From Actinomycetes bacterium (GTDB lineage Bacteria > Actinomycetota > Acidimicrobiia > Acidimicrobiales > Ilumatobacteraceae), in contig BJGC01000005.1 of the NCBI GenBank assembly GCA_014190235.1, positions 41,989-105,988 on the forward strand: a stretch of 64,000 nucleotides of DNA. The letters run 5' to 3'. Position 1 is the stretch's first letter. Each line of letters begins with the position of its first letter. This document shows positions 28,718 to 37,529 of the stretch, piece by piece. The notes below the pieces were generated by a model. The model did not search any database and was not told where the DNA came from. It saw nothing but the letters and a program-made list of their open reading frames with translations. The position numbers were made by a program, and so were the translations under genes.

Positions 28718-29815
28718 ATGGACTTTGAATGGACCCCAGAGCAACTCAGTTTGCGCCGTGAGGCCAAAGAAGTAGCCAAGCAAGCCGTTGCCACCTATGG
28801 GCGCCACAACGATTCATGGATGAACGGATACTCGCGTGAGTTCTCGCGTGAACTCGGCGCACGGGGCTGGCTTGGCATGACGTGGCCAACAGAATTCGGA
28901 GGCGGTGGGCGCGAGCCCATTGACAGACTCATCGTCGGCGAAGAGCTGATTTCTGCTGGTGCACCAATTGCTGCGAGTTGGTTTGGTGATCGACAAATGG
29001 GACCCGCGTTGATTCAATACGGCACGGTGCAGCAACAGCGAGATTTTTTGCCAGGAATTCTTTCAGGAGACACCACTTGGTGCATCGGAATGAGTGAACC
29101 AAACGCTGGATCTGATCTGGCATCACTCGCAACATCGGCAGTACTTGATGGCGACGAGTGGGTCATCAACGGTCAAAAAATTTGGACAAGTTTTGGTGCA
29201 CACGCCGACTACTGCTATCTCATCTGTCGCACGAGTTCTGACGGACTACCACATGCTGGCATCAGTGAAATTATCGTACCTATGGGCACTCCGGGTGTTG
29301 AGGTCCGACAAATAACTGACATGACCACGAATCGTCACTTCTGCGAAGTCTTTTACAGTGACGCGCGCGTGCCTAAAGACAATCTGGTCGGCTCTCTCGG
29401 TGGTGCATTTAAACAAACAATGCGCCAACTAGAACATGAACGAGGCGGAATCGACCGCTTGGTCTCGAACTATGCGCTGTTTCTGTACGCGCTTTCAATT
29501 GCAGACACGTCAAACCCAAAAATTCGACAAGAAATCGCAGCACTTGAATCCACATACCGCATCGGACGAATTTTGGTTCTTCGTGAAGTCCTTAAACAAG
29601 CACCTGCTGGTTTTTCGGCTGCGACAAAGTGTTTTTGCACCGAACATGAGCAGCGTGTCTCAGACTTTGTCGCTCGCATCATGGGGGCAAATGCAATGCT
29701 GTGGAATGATTTCACACCCAGCCTGTTATACGCACCCGGCTACACAATCATGGGCGGCACATCAAACGTTATGCGCAACATCCTCGGCGAGCGTGTCTTA
29801 GGACTGGCGAAGTAA
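28718..29815 (+). CDS. Acyl-CoA dehydrogenase family protein
   Basis: FAD-dependent enzyme of 365 residues that introduces an alpha-beta double bond into acyl-CoAs. It shows [13 protein letters not shown] near residue 50, the FAD/substrate motif [13 protein letters not shown] near 125, INGQKIWTS near 150 and the C-terminal [18 protein letters not shown]. The alpha-helical N-terminal domain, beta middle and helical C-terminal domain are complete, though short. It belongs with the actinobacterial FadE-type proteins that often work as heteromers; a partner is not adjacent. It diverges from icd. Confidence 0.9.
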   Translation: MDFEWTPEQLSLRREAKEVAKQAVATYGRHNDSWMNGYSREFSRELGARGWLGMTWPTEFGGGGREPIDRLIVGEELISAGAPIAASWFGDRQMGPALIQYGTVQQQRDFLPGILSGDTTWCIGMSEPNAGSDLASLATSAVLDGDEWVINGQKIWTSFGAHADYCYLICRTSSDGLPHAGISEIIVPMGTPGVEVRQITDMTTNRHFCEVFYSDARVPKDNLVGSLGGAFKQTMRQLEHERGGIDRLVSNYALFLYALSIADTSNPKIRQEIAALESTYRIGRILVLREVLKQAPAGFSAATKCFCTEHEQRVSDFVARIMGANAMLWNDFTPSLLYAPGYTIMGGTSNVMRNILGERVLGLAK

Positions 29816-29836
29816 GCAACACAATAATAAGAACGC

Positions 29837-30673
29837 CTAAGCGATTGTCAGCATCACGAGCGACACAGCGGCAAGGGCAATTCCCGCTAACTGTGGACGA
29901 TGCACGCGTTCTTTGTCAAGTCCAGTTGCCAATGCCAATGTGCTGGCTGGATACATGGCGATAATGACCGCGACAATCGTCATTAAACCGCGACGAACCG
30001 CGACCAAATACAACACGTTTGCGACACTGTCTAGAACACCAGATGCAACAATGATGCCTAGATATTTACGCCCCGATCGAATTGATTGTCGCGTAATCAA
30101 AACAACAATCGCCATATACGGAACACTCGCTGCGCGCATAGCGACGACAGGCCACAAACCACTTCCGGCAGAGGTGTGTTCGAGCATCACAAATAACGAC
30201 CCGAATGTTGTCCCCGATACAAGCGCCAAGACAATCACTCTGCGCGGTGCTCGCCGATGATGCGGGCCAAAAAGATCGCTAATCATCGCCACCGAAAACA
30301 AACCCAACGGAATCGCTATCAGTCCAATCGCGCGCGGTCGTTCACCCTGCAGTAGTCCGACAACAACCGGAACACTCGCCATCATTATTGCTGATATGGG
30401 AGCCACGACAGTCATAAAACCGCTTCCCATGGCACGATAAAACGCCAGCAGTCCGGTTGCACCGGCAACTCCTGCCATTGCACCCCAGACCCAGTCATTC
30501 AGTGGCGCGACAGGAACTCCGCTGATCAACACCATGATGATCAGCGCAATAAAAGCCGCTGCTTGACCCAGTGCTGTGACCAAGATTGCCGACACACTGC
30601 GAGATGCACGACCCCCGCAATAATCTGCGACTCCGTACACCACGGCAGCAGAGAACGCAACAACTATTTCCAC
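29837..30673 (-). CDS. EamA/DMT-family transporter
   Basis: Inner-membrane protein of 278 residues with about ten hydrophobic helices in two EamA repeats (roughly 3-135 and 145-278). The family exports or imports small metabolites; the substrate is not predictable. The start is GTG 30673, only four bases after the 3' end of tRNA-Val on the same strand, and there is no room for a ribosome site outside the tRNA. Later in-frame starts would cut the first helix, so the mRNA may be made leaderless by tRNA 3' processing. Confidence 0.85.
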   Translation of the reverse strand: MEIVVAFSAAVVYGVADYCGGRASRSVSAILVTALGQAAAFIALIIMVLISGVPVAPLNDWVWGAMAGVAGATGLLAFYRAMGSGFMTVVAPISAIMMASVPVVVGLLQGERPRAIGLIAIPLGLFSVAMISDLFGPHHRRAPRRVIVLALVSGTTFGSLFVMLEHTSAGSGLWPVVAMRAASVPYMAIVVLITRQSIRSGRKYLGIIVASGVLDSVANVLYLVAVRRGLMTIVAVIIAMYPASTLALATGLDKERVHRPQLAGIALAAVSLVMLTIA

Positions 30674-30677
30674 AGAG

Positions 30678-30750
30678 TGGGCGCGACGGGGCTTGAACCC
30701 GGGACCTCCACCATGTCATAGTGGCGCTCTACCAACTGAGCTACACGCCC
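30678..30750 (-). tRNA. tRNA-Val (anticodon GAC)
   Basis: On the minus strand the acceptor arms GGGCGTG and CGCGCCC pair (one G-T), the D stem GCTC/GAGC is intact, the anticodon loop is ATGACAT giving GAC, and the T arm holds GGTTCAAGC with one mismatch at the base of the stem. The discriminator is A and CCA is not encoded. An upstream TACATT may be its -10 box. Confidence 0.96.
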
Positions 30751-30780
30751 TTTTCGGACGCCTTTTAATGTACCAGCCAG

Positions 30781-30814
30781 TTCATAGTTCGCCTGTCTCC
30801 AGGCGAACTATGAA
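30781..30814. terminator. Strong 15-bp hairpin after the secreted-protein gene
   Basis: TTCATAGTTCGCCTG and its exact reverse complement flank a TCTC loop, six bases beyond the stop of the RCC1-like gene and upstream of the tRNA. There is no T-run, but a 15-base perfect stem should pause and end transcription. Confidence 0.7.
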
Positions 30815-30819
30815 GAGAT

Positions 30820-33800
30820 CTAACTGACTTGAATAAAGACCTTACGACGATCGTTTTTATCGACCTTCTTGCCGTATTGCACCGAGGTCTGGAGTTGACA
30901 GATGCCCTTTTTATTGAGAGCCGTCACATACGAGCTTTGAACTTTGCAAATTGTTGGAGTGAGAGATGTTGTCACCCCAAGAGTTCCGCAACCCGTACAG
31001 CCAGTATTTTGCTGAACCAGAATGTCTCCTCTTTCGGTGTCTTCAGCCATGCTCGCTAGTTTGGTCAGGCTGATCGAAGACTTTCGGCTCAATGCCTTGG
31101 GGAATTTATACATCTGGTACCAAACTTTTGCGTTGTTGTTGCGTGCAAAAGTGCCCTTCGGGAAGACCGCATTTTTGGCAAGGACCGTGTTTTGTATCAC
31201 CAGTGACGCAGCGCTCACGGGCTCAGAACACTTGACACCCTTTACCCTGACGCAGAAAGTCCGTGATGGCAATGCGCCAACTCCGGCAATTCGATACTTC
31301 TTGGAAGACGTCGCACAGACCTTGACCACGCCTTTACCCTTGGCATCGGTTGTGGCCTTACCCGCAGTACATGCAGCCAAAGCGCGCACTCCCGAGCGAG
31401 CCCCAGCGCTTGCAGTCTTGGCAGCACTAGAAGTACCACAAACATCTGTGACTGTTGCGGTGGCACTAAACAATCCGCCCGTGTCAGCAGCATCACACAC
31501 TTCTGTGGCCGTCGCTGTGAAACCGCTATACGCCGCTCCACTCTCGTCTTTGAGTTCAAGAGGAATAGTCACAGTGCCGCTTGCGTTGGCAGTTAGGTCC
31601 ACCGTCGGAGTGGTCTTATCGCTGTCAACAATGGTGACGTCAAGTCCTGGCATGAAAGGCATCTCGACACTGTCTGAAGCAGTCTTGAAGTTGACTTCAA
31701 TTGATTTATTCAGGTCACCATCGTCGTATTCGATCAATGCATCATATTTTGATGATCTTGATTTAGGACTGAATGACTTGAACGACACAGTTCCGTCATC
31801 ACCAGTGATGTAAACCGGCGGTGCAACGAAACACTGCGAGCAAGTTGCCAATCCGAAATCTGCACCTGCTGCTTCTGTAGCCCAAGATGATGTTCCGTTT
31901 GCACTATTTTGATAGTCGTAACTGAGGTAGTTGTTCTTAAGTTGAATTGTTGCGTTAGGAACGGGGTTTCCGTTTGCCATGACAACCTTGACAACTCTCG
32001 TAATGAAAGCACTCGGTGCTGCGACTGTAATCTCGGCGTTTCCGCTATCAGGAATAAGTGTCGTCACGGTTGAAGCTTGCAAGGTGGCTCCCGAGGCGGA
32101 TGTGCCACCGGTGACTGTGAAAGTCACGGGTCCTCCTGCGATTGAGGTCCGAACGGTGCCCGCAATATCTGTCACTAGATTTGTTGCCTTGGCTGAGCTC
32201 GCAAGTACCGGATAGTCAGGAGTGGCCCATTTAAAGGTGGCACCTGCCAATAGGTCGCCTGTCGAAGTCTTAAAGGTTAATAACGCCCCGCTGCGCGCAG
32301 TTCGAACGCCAGCACTGACCTTGAGTGGAATCAATTTTACGCTGTCGGTGGCCCCAGCAATGCCCGTTGTGTAGTTATACGCAGTTGCCGTGGAGTCAGC
32401 AAATGCAGAAACTGGCGCCACAACATTGCTTTCATTGCTGTAGCACTGCTTGCAACTAAAGATCCATTGGTCTGCCGACAAAAGTCCTGAAGGCAAAACA
32501 AAGTAGATCTTTTGCATCGAGCTAATTGACTGATCCATGAAGATTGAGAGGGGCTCAGCCATGACACCGACTGCAGTCAATGCAGTCGGCATTGTCGCGA
32601 CGCCGTTAGGACCATTGGAACCAGCACCACAGCTCAAGGTTCCTTGATTGTGAATACATAATCCTGGGTTACCCCAGTTATTGGTCATGTACACTCGAGT
32701 CGCACCTTCGCTGCCTTCGATCGATGCGCCAGTTACGCCAAACTTGGCTCCCGAGAAGCTTCGACATGTCACTGCCGATGCCGCGATACATACTTGGCCG
32801 GCACCCCAGTTTGCTGCCGACATTGACATGTCCGTTGCACCTGCGATGTCCGTTGCCACGCCAGTCGTCGCATCTGGTGTTCCTTTGGCGTTGACCCAAG
32901 CCCATGTTGCTGCGGTCGTCTCACTGCTATTGCGATTTTCACTTCGGCTTTTAAAAGTACGATTGACCCAGCCCTGAATGCTCTGACAATACACTTCTGA
33001 TTCATATTCGCCATCAACAGGATTACTGCAGTCGTAGCGTTGTACGTTGCTGCTTATATTGGTGCCGGCAGCGCCGTTCGTAACGTTGGCGCACTGCACC
33101 GTGCCAGCTACCATTAGCGCACAAATCGCTGGAGTGGATCCGTTCGCTGCGCCAATTTGAATTGACTTAACGCCGGTTGTGATCAGGGTTCTCCATGTCT
33201 TAGAGAACAGACCGTTAGCACCTTGGTAGCCAGTACCGATGACGGATGACAGAACCGTGTTGGTCTCGTCAAGCGTTTCGCTGAGGTAGGAGTTGTCGTT
33301 TGCAGAATTACCAGAGTTGGCATAGGAATTGGTAGCAGCACTCCATGTTTGAGTATTAATGTAGTAATTAGTACTTCCGGTACGGAAATGCAGACCTGGC
33401 CAGTTTCCCTTTCCAACACACTTCAATGCAGCACTCTGCACGATGCATGTTGTTTCGCCATTGGCGGCAACATCGGTGATTCCAGTGAGTGCAACTCCAC
33501 CATTAGTTGCGGGCGTCGGCGTTGTAACAGTTGCTGGGTTTGCTGGTTCGTTGCCAAGTTGACCAAACTGGTTAGCGCCAAAACACGAGAGACCCGTTAA
33601 AACAATCGCGCACGCACCGTCAACGGTTTCTGAGACCGGATTACATGGTCCGCCTGTGCAACCAGACGTATCGGTGGTTGTCTGAGAAAAGTTATCGATT
33701 TTCGTCGCCGTTAAAATGCCGTCATACTTTGCCGAACCAGTGACGGGAGAAAAACTCGGTACGTCTTTCTTTTGCGGCTTGCACTGGTAGCAGCCAGGAG

Positions 33801-33987
33801 GAGTCGACTCGATCTCCTTTGCAACAATTGTGTACATCTTTGTGGACTCAGCCAATTTGGCCACTGCAGCAGGCTTCACGCGGGCCGCCGGTGACGCGCT
33901 CGCCGCCAGCGGAAACGCAAGACCAAAGAGTGACAGGGCAATACTGAGTGACAGAATTTTTTTCATACTGTAACGATAACCCACCAT
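30820..33987 (-). CDS. Large secreted protein with degenerate RCC1-like repeats
   Basis: Exported protein of 1055 residues with an N-terminal signal peptide (ILSLSIALSLFGLAFPLAASA). The first half has about five degenerate RCC1-like units with paired cysteines, for example CAIVLTGLSCFGANQFGQLGN, CIVQSAALKCVG and CALMVAGTVQCAN. The second half is Thr/Ala/Ser-rich and resembles bacterial Ig-like or carboxypeptidase-regulatory-type beta domains. Four CxxC pairs (CYQC, CKQC, CSQC, CTGC) are spread along it. No LPxTG or other anchor is seen. ATG 33987 is preceded by GGGAGGG; ATG 33966 is an alternative. Function is unknown; a surface binding role is only a guess. Confidence 0.8.
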   Translation of the reverse strand: MVGYRYSMKKILSLSIALSLFGLAFPLAASASPAARVKPAAVAKLAESTKMYTIVAKEIESTPPGCYQCKPQKKDVPSFSPVTGSAKYDGILTATKIDNFSQTTTDTSGCTGGPCNPVSETVDGACAIVLTGLSCFGANQFGQLGNEPANPATVTTPTPATNGGVALTGITDVAANGETTCIVQSAALKCVGKGNWPGLHFRTGSTNYYINTQTWSAATNSYANSGNSANDNSYLSETLDETNTVLSSVIGTGYQGANGLFSKTWRTLITTGVKSIQIGAANGSTPAICALMVAGTVQCANVTNGAAGTNISSNVQRYDCSNPVDGEYESEVYCQSIQGWVNRTFKSRSENRNSSETTAATWAWVNAKGTPDATTGVATDIAGATDMSMSAANWGAGQVCIAASAVTCRSFSGAKFGVTGASIEGSEGATRVYMTNNWGNPGLCIHNQGTLSCGAGSNGPNGVATMPTALTAVGVMAEPLSIFMDQSISSMQKIYFVLPSGLLSADQWIFSCKQCYSNESNVVAPVSAFADSTATAYNYTTGIAGATDSVKLIPLKVSAGVRTARSGALLTFKTSTGDLLAGATFKWATPDYPVLASSAKATNLVTDIAGTVRTSIAGGPVTFTVTGGTSASGATLQASTVTTLIPDSGNAEITVAAPSAFITRVVKVVMANGNPVPNATIQLKNNYLSYDYQNSANGTSSWATEAAGADFGLATCSQCFVAPPVYITGDDGTVSFKSFSPKSRSSKYDALIEYDDGDLNKSIEVNFKTASDSVEMPFMPGLDVTIVDSDKTTPTVDLTANASGTVTIPLELKDESGAAYSGFTATATEVCDAADTGGLFSATATVTDVCGTSSAAKTASAGARSGVRALAACTAGKATTDAKGKGVVKVCATSSKKYRIAGVGALPSRTFCVRVKGVKCSEPVSAASLVIQNTVLAKNAVFPKGTFARNNNAKVWYQMYKFPKALSRKSSISLTKLASMAEDTERGDILVQQNTGCTGCGTLGVTTSLTPTICKVQSSYVTALNKKGICQLQTSVQYGKKVDKNDRRKVFIQVS

Positions 33988-34019
33988 CGGCCCTCCCACA
34001 AGGGCACCCTGCCGCCTTT

Positions 34020-34047
34020 CAGGGCTTACCGCCTTTTATTAGCCCTG
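34020..34047 (-). promoter_or_regulatory. Stem-loop in the leader of the secreted-protein gene / end of hemW
   Basis: CAGGGCT and AGCCCTG pair around a 14-base loop. On the minus strand a duplicated AAAGGCGG lies inside the loop and just after the stem. It could be a hemW terminator or part of a structured leader for the gene starting at 33987; I match it to no known riboswitch. Confidence 0.4.
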
Positions 34048-34095
34048 CGTTCACCCCTTGTTATGAGTTATACGTTGTAAGGGGATGTTTATGCC

Positions 34096-35181
34096 TTATT
34101 CATGGGGCGCTAGACGCAGGCTCACTTCGTTTCCCAATAAACGACCGCGTTGGGTGAGCACAATCCGCTCGCCCACAACCTCGACAAGACCTTCAAGGGT
34201 TTTAGGGTCTAACGCACCGACTGGCACGCCATCACAAGTACGCAAAGATAATTCAAGCGCTTCGCGTTTGCGTGTGACCGCATCAAGGGTTTCGCCAGAT
34301 GCCTCTGTTGGGGAGTTGGTGTCAACTGCTTCGATATATCGCTCTGGCGTTCGCACATTCCACCATCGTCTGCCATCAGCATGTGAATGTGCTGCACATC
34401 CAAATCCTGTGTAGTCGCCTTGTCGCCAGTACAGCAAGTTGTGGCGACATTCAAAGCCGGGTATCGCCCAATTGGAAATCTCGTAGTTGGCAAGCCCAGC
34501 ACTTCTTAAAATGTCGTCGACGATGATGTACTTGTCGGCTTGATCATCGTCATCAGGGTGTCGATGCGGCTCAAGCGCCAATGGTGTGCCAGGTTCAACA
34601 GTAAGACCATACGCCGACACATGCGTGGGTGAGAGTTCTACTGCTTGTTCCACGGTGTAGCGCCAATCGTCGAGAGTTTCGCCGACTGCTCCATAAATTA
34701 AGTCGAGATTGAGCGCTGGAATGCCGCTGCCACGCACCGATTCAATAGCACGCTGAACATTGGCCGGATTATGCGTACGTCCTAACGATGCAAGAACATG
34801 CGTCGTCATTGACTGCACGCCCATGCTGATGCGATTTACTCCGCCATCAAAATATGTTGACATCATTGCGTCAGTTACATCATCAGGATTGCACTCAACT
34901 GTCACTTCTGCGCCCGGCACAAGTGGCAACTCACTTAAACAAGCCATCAGCGCCGCGGGTGGCACAAGTGTGGGGGTTCCCCCACCAACAAATACTGTGT
35001 CTACCGATGGCATGCCTGCAGCAACATTGCGCCCAATGTCAGTGACGAGTGCATTCATGTATTGGTCGATGACATGATGGCGATCTGTCCATGTTGCAAA
35101 TGAGCAATAGTCACATCGATGATGACAAAACGGGATGTGTATGTAGACACCAAATCTGTCAGGGGCGTGATGTTGTGACAT
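34096..35181 (-). CDS. hemW: Radical SAM heme chaperone HemW (HemN-like)
   Basis: Radical SAM protein of 361 residues, the HemW branch of the oxygen-independent coproporphyrinogen oxidase family, which carries heme to target proteins rather than oxidising the ring. The cluster motif is CHHRCDYC near residue 20 after the typical YIHIPFC, followed by FVGGGTPTLV near 68 and ISMGVQS near 125. It begins two bases after the stop of the BldD-like gene and shares the lepA-hrcA-dnaJ neighbourhood common in actinobacteria. Length is normal. Confidence 0.92.
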   Translation of the reverse strand: MSQHHAPDRFGVYIHIPFCHHRCDYCSFATWTDRHHVIDQYMNALVTDIGRNVAAGMPSVDTVFVGGGTPTLVPPAALMACLSELPLVPGAEVTVECNPDDVTDAMMSTYFDGGVNRISMGVQSMTTHVLASLGRTHNPANVQRAIESVRGSGIPALNLDLIYGAVGETLDDWRYTVEQAVELSPTHVSAYGLTVEPGTPLALEPHRHPDDDDQADKYIIVDDILRSAGLANYEISNWAIPGFECRHNLLYWRQGDYTGFGCAAHSHADGRRWWNVRTPERYIEAVDTNSPTEASGETLDAVTRKREALELSLRTCDGVPVGALDPKTLEGLVEVVGERIVLTQRGRLLGNEVSLRLAPHE

Positions 35182-35183
35182 GT

Positions 35184-35711
35184 CTACGACGATGCAGGGG
35201 GAATAAAGACTAAACCGAGATCCGAAAGTTTTTGGGCAACTTGATCAACTGGTACATCAAGCATCACCGCAATCGCACGTGTGTCATGGGCGCGCACCGT
35301 AATGACTTTGCCATTGAAGTCTTGACGCTGCACCTGAATCATGCGCAAGAAACGCTCTAACATTTCGAACTGCGCGCCAGACATGGTGGACAACTTGGCA
35401 ACATCAAGACGCAATTTAGATGGCGCTGCAGATGTTGATCGCGAGCCATCTCGCTCTTGTGGGTCGCGAGGCAAAAGTTGATCAACGGAAACGCCATAGA
35501 ACCGCGCCAAGCGTTCGAGTCGTGGCACTGATATTGCCCGCTCTCCGCGTTCGTATGCACCCAGCACTGACGCTTTGAATTCGCTCTCGCTCTGGGTTTC
35601 AACGTCGCTGAGTGACCATTGCTTTTGTTGCCTGATACGGCGCAGGCGGTCGCCCACCATCAAGGTGTAGGGGGAATCCTTGAGCAGTTCATCGTCAGAT
35701 AGTGCAGTCAT
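35184..35711 (-). CDS. bldD: BldD-like regulator with c-di-GMP signature
   Basis: DNA-binding protein of 175 residues. An XRE-type helix-turn-helix domain covers about residues 18-82 (RIRQQKQWSLSDVE, YERGERAISVPRLERLARFYGV). The C-terminal domain (about 98-170) aligns with Streptomyces BldD. It keeps the RxD-x8-RxxD c-di-GMP signature exactly, at R129-D131 and R140-D143. In Streptomyces, c-di-GMP makes BldD dimerise and repress development genes; whether this organism makes c-di-GMP cannot be told here. It lies between rsmE and hemW on one strand, an unusual position for a global regulator. Confidence 0.88.
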   Translation of the reverse strand: MTALSDDELLKDSPYTLMVGDRLRRIRQQKQWSLSDVETQSESEFKASVLGAYERGERAISVPRLERLARFYGVSVDQLLPRDPQERDGSRSTSAAPSKLRLDVAKLSTMSGAQFEMLERFLRMIQVQRQDFNGKVITVRAHDTRAIAVMLDVPVDQVAQKLSDLGLVFIPPASS

Positions 35712-35733
35712 GTCACTACACAGTGTGGTCGGT

Positions 35734-36414
35734 TTAGCGCGCCCCGTGTGCGACCATCAGGGTGGCCCCCACTATTGCTGCCGTGTCGGCGCGCAAGATG
35801 TTGTCACCCAATGACACCGTGGCCGATGCCATAGCCACCTCGGCGGCAGAAAATCCGCCTTCTGGTCCAATAATCATGATGCGATCATCGCTGTGCACCG
35901 CTCGACCACCTGGCTCAGCCACTACAGCACCTGGTCGCGCCACAACATCAGCGAATGCCACCGGTCCCGTCAGGGTCGGAAGCCACAGTCGCCTGCTTTG
36001 CATCGCCGAACTACGAGTAATGCGCTCGAGTCGCTCAATGTGATGCGATGCTCGACGTGCGTCCCATCGAACCACGCCATGATCTGTGGCCGACAAAATA
36101 ATAATGTGATGGATTCCAGCCTCAACAAGTTTTTCTACTGCAGACTCGGTTCGATCGCCTTTCACAGGGACGATCGCCACCGTCAATTGACAGGCCGGCT
36201 CAGGCGTGCTGACGATGTCAGAGTCCGGCATGAGTTCTTCTTTCGTATACAAGCACGTTCGCCATTGCCCGAACCCATCGCACGCCGACACAATTTCTTT
36301 ATCGCGCAGACGCAGAACGCGGCTCAGGTGATGTTTGTCGGCATCATCAAGTGAGGGATGATTGACATCTGACACAAAAACATGCGCTGCGGATGCGCGC
36401 AGCGACGATGTCAC
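35734..36414 (-). CDS. rsmE: 16S rRNA (uracil-1498-N3)-methyltransferase
   Basis: SPOUT-class RNA methyltransferase of 226 residues acting on the small ribosomal subunit. The N-terminal PUA-like part has HHLSRVLRLRDKE, and the knotted SAM site has MIIGPEGGFSAAEV near residue 180 and LGDNILRADTAA near 205. GTG 36414 overlaps the dnaJ stop by four bases (GTGA), so translation is coupled. This dnaJ-rsmE pairing is common across bacteria. Confidence 0.95.
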   Translation of the reverse strand: MTSSLRASAAHVFVSDVNHPSLDDADKHHLSRVLRLRDKEIVSACDGFGQWRTCLYTKEELMPDSDIVSTPEPACQLTVAIVPVKGDRTESAVEKLVEAGIHHIIILSATDHGVVRWDARRASHHIERLERITRSSAMQSRRLWLPTLTGPVAFADVVARPGAVVAEPGGRAVHSDDRIMIIGPEGGFSAAEVAMASATVSLGDNILRADTAAIVGATLMVAHGAR

Positions 36415-37526
36415 GAAAATGCCGACTTTATTTTAGAAAACAGACTCTTATCTTGAGAGGCAACGACTTCGCCACGAAGCTTTGCTAGTTCGCGAAATAG
36501 TTCTTCTTCTTTGTCGCTGAGATCTACCGGAACATTGATGAAAATTCGAACAATAAGGTTTCCGCGACCACGTCCCTGCAGATGCGGAACACCCTTGCCA
36601 CGCGAAACAAACTCGTGTCCATGTTGTGTGCCCGGAGGGACAACGAGATCGATGTCTCCGTCAAATGTATGCAACACCTTGTGTGTTCCAAGCGTGGCCT
36701 GCGCAACACTGAGATCAACGGCAGTAACGAGATCGTCTCCTTCGCGATCAAACTCTGCGTGCGTTGCAACACGAATGTGCACATACAGATCTCCGGCACT
36801 GCCGCCGCGCGGACCAACTGCCCCACGTCCTGTCAAACGCAAAGTTGTTCCGGTGTCGACACCTTCTGGAACGTCAATGGTGTACGTGGCGGTGGTGATG
36901 ACTCGACCGTCTCCCTTGCATGCTGCACACGGTGTCATGACCACTTGGCCAAAACCGGAGCAACGACCACACGCCGCGGTAGTAATCATCTGGCCAAGCA
37001 AACTGTTTCGTCGCTGCCGCACTTGCCCTGCGCCACCGCAATCAGAACATGTCACTGGCTGCGTGCCCGATCCTGCGCCAGAGCCGGCGCACTCCTCGCA
37101 TGCAACTGCTGTTCGCACGTCAACGGGGATCGTTGCGCCTGACACCACTTGTTCGAGTTGCACATCAACAGTGATCTCAAGATCCTGACCGCGCGGAGGA
37201 CCTGTGCGTCCACGACTTTGTGCGCCAAATGGTGAGCCACTAAAAAACGCCTCAAAAATATCTCCGAGTCCTCCGCCAAATTGATCTCCGCTTGAAGCGG
37301 CTCCGCTGATTCCTTGCTCGCCGAATCTGTCGTAACGTGCGCGCGTTTCGGGGTCACTTAACACTTCATAGGCACGGCTCACCTCTTTGAATTGTTCTTC
37401 TGCAGCGGGGTCGTTGGGGTTGGCATCTGGATGCAGCTCACGGGCACGTTTGCGGTATGCCTTTTTGAGTGCATCTTGATCGACTCCACGGTCTACTCGG
37501 AGTAATTCATAAAAATCTGTTGACAT
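36411..37526 (-). CDS. dnaJ: Chaperone protein DnaJ
   Basis: Hsp40 co-chaperone of 371 residues that stimulates DnaK. The J domain carries HPD (ELHPDANPND near residue 32). A Gly/Phe-rich part follows, then four CxxCxGxG zinc motifs (CEECAGSG, CSDCGGAG, CGRCSGFG, CAACKGDG) and the C-terminal substrate domain. AGAGGA precedes the ATG. It sits directly after hrcA, the usual hrcA-dnaJ pair; dnaK and grpE are not in the window. Confidence 0.98.
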   Translation of the reverse strand: MSTDFYELLRVDRGVDQDALKKAYRKRARELHPDANPNDPAAEEQFKEVSRAYEVLSDPETRARYDRFGEQGISGAASSGDQFGGGLGDIFEAFFSGSPFGAQSRGRTGPPRGQDLEITVDVQLEQVVSGATIPVDVRTAVACEECAGSGAGSGTQPVTCSDCGGAGQVRQRRNSLLGQMITTAACGRCSGFGQVVMTPCAACKGDGRVITTATYTIDVPEGVDTGTTLRLTGRGAVGPRGGSAGDLYVHIRVATHAEFDREGDDLVTAVDLSVAQATLGTHKVLHTFDGDIDLVVPPGTQHGHEFVSRGKGVPHLQGRGRGNLIVRIFINVPVDLSDKEEELFRELAKLRGEVVASQDKSLFSKIKSAFS

Positions 37527-37529
37527 TTT

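Noticed and set aside
30678..30750. tRNA-Val as an integration site
   Set aside because: No integrase, no repeated 3' tRNA fragment and no atypical gene block next to it.
31022..31813. 263-codon plus-strand frame
   Set aside because: Antisense to the secreted RCC1-like gene; its Ser/Val/Ala-rich composition mirrors the Thr/Ala codons of the real gene.
36511..37188. 225-codon plus-strand frame inside dnaJ
   Set aside because: Its Cys/Thr/Pro-rich sequence is the reverse of the DnaJ zinc-finger codons.
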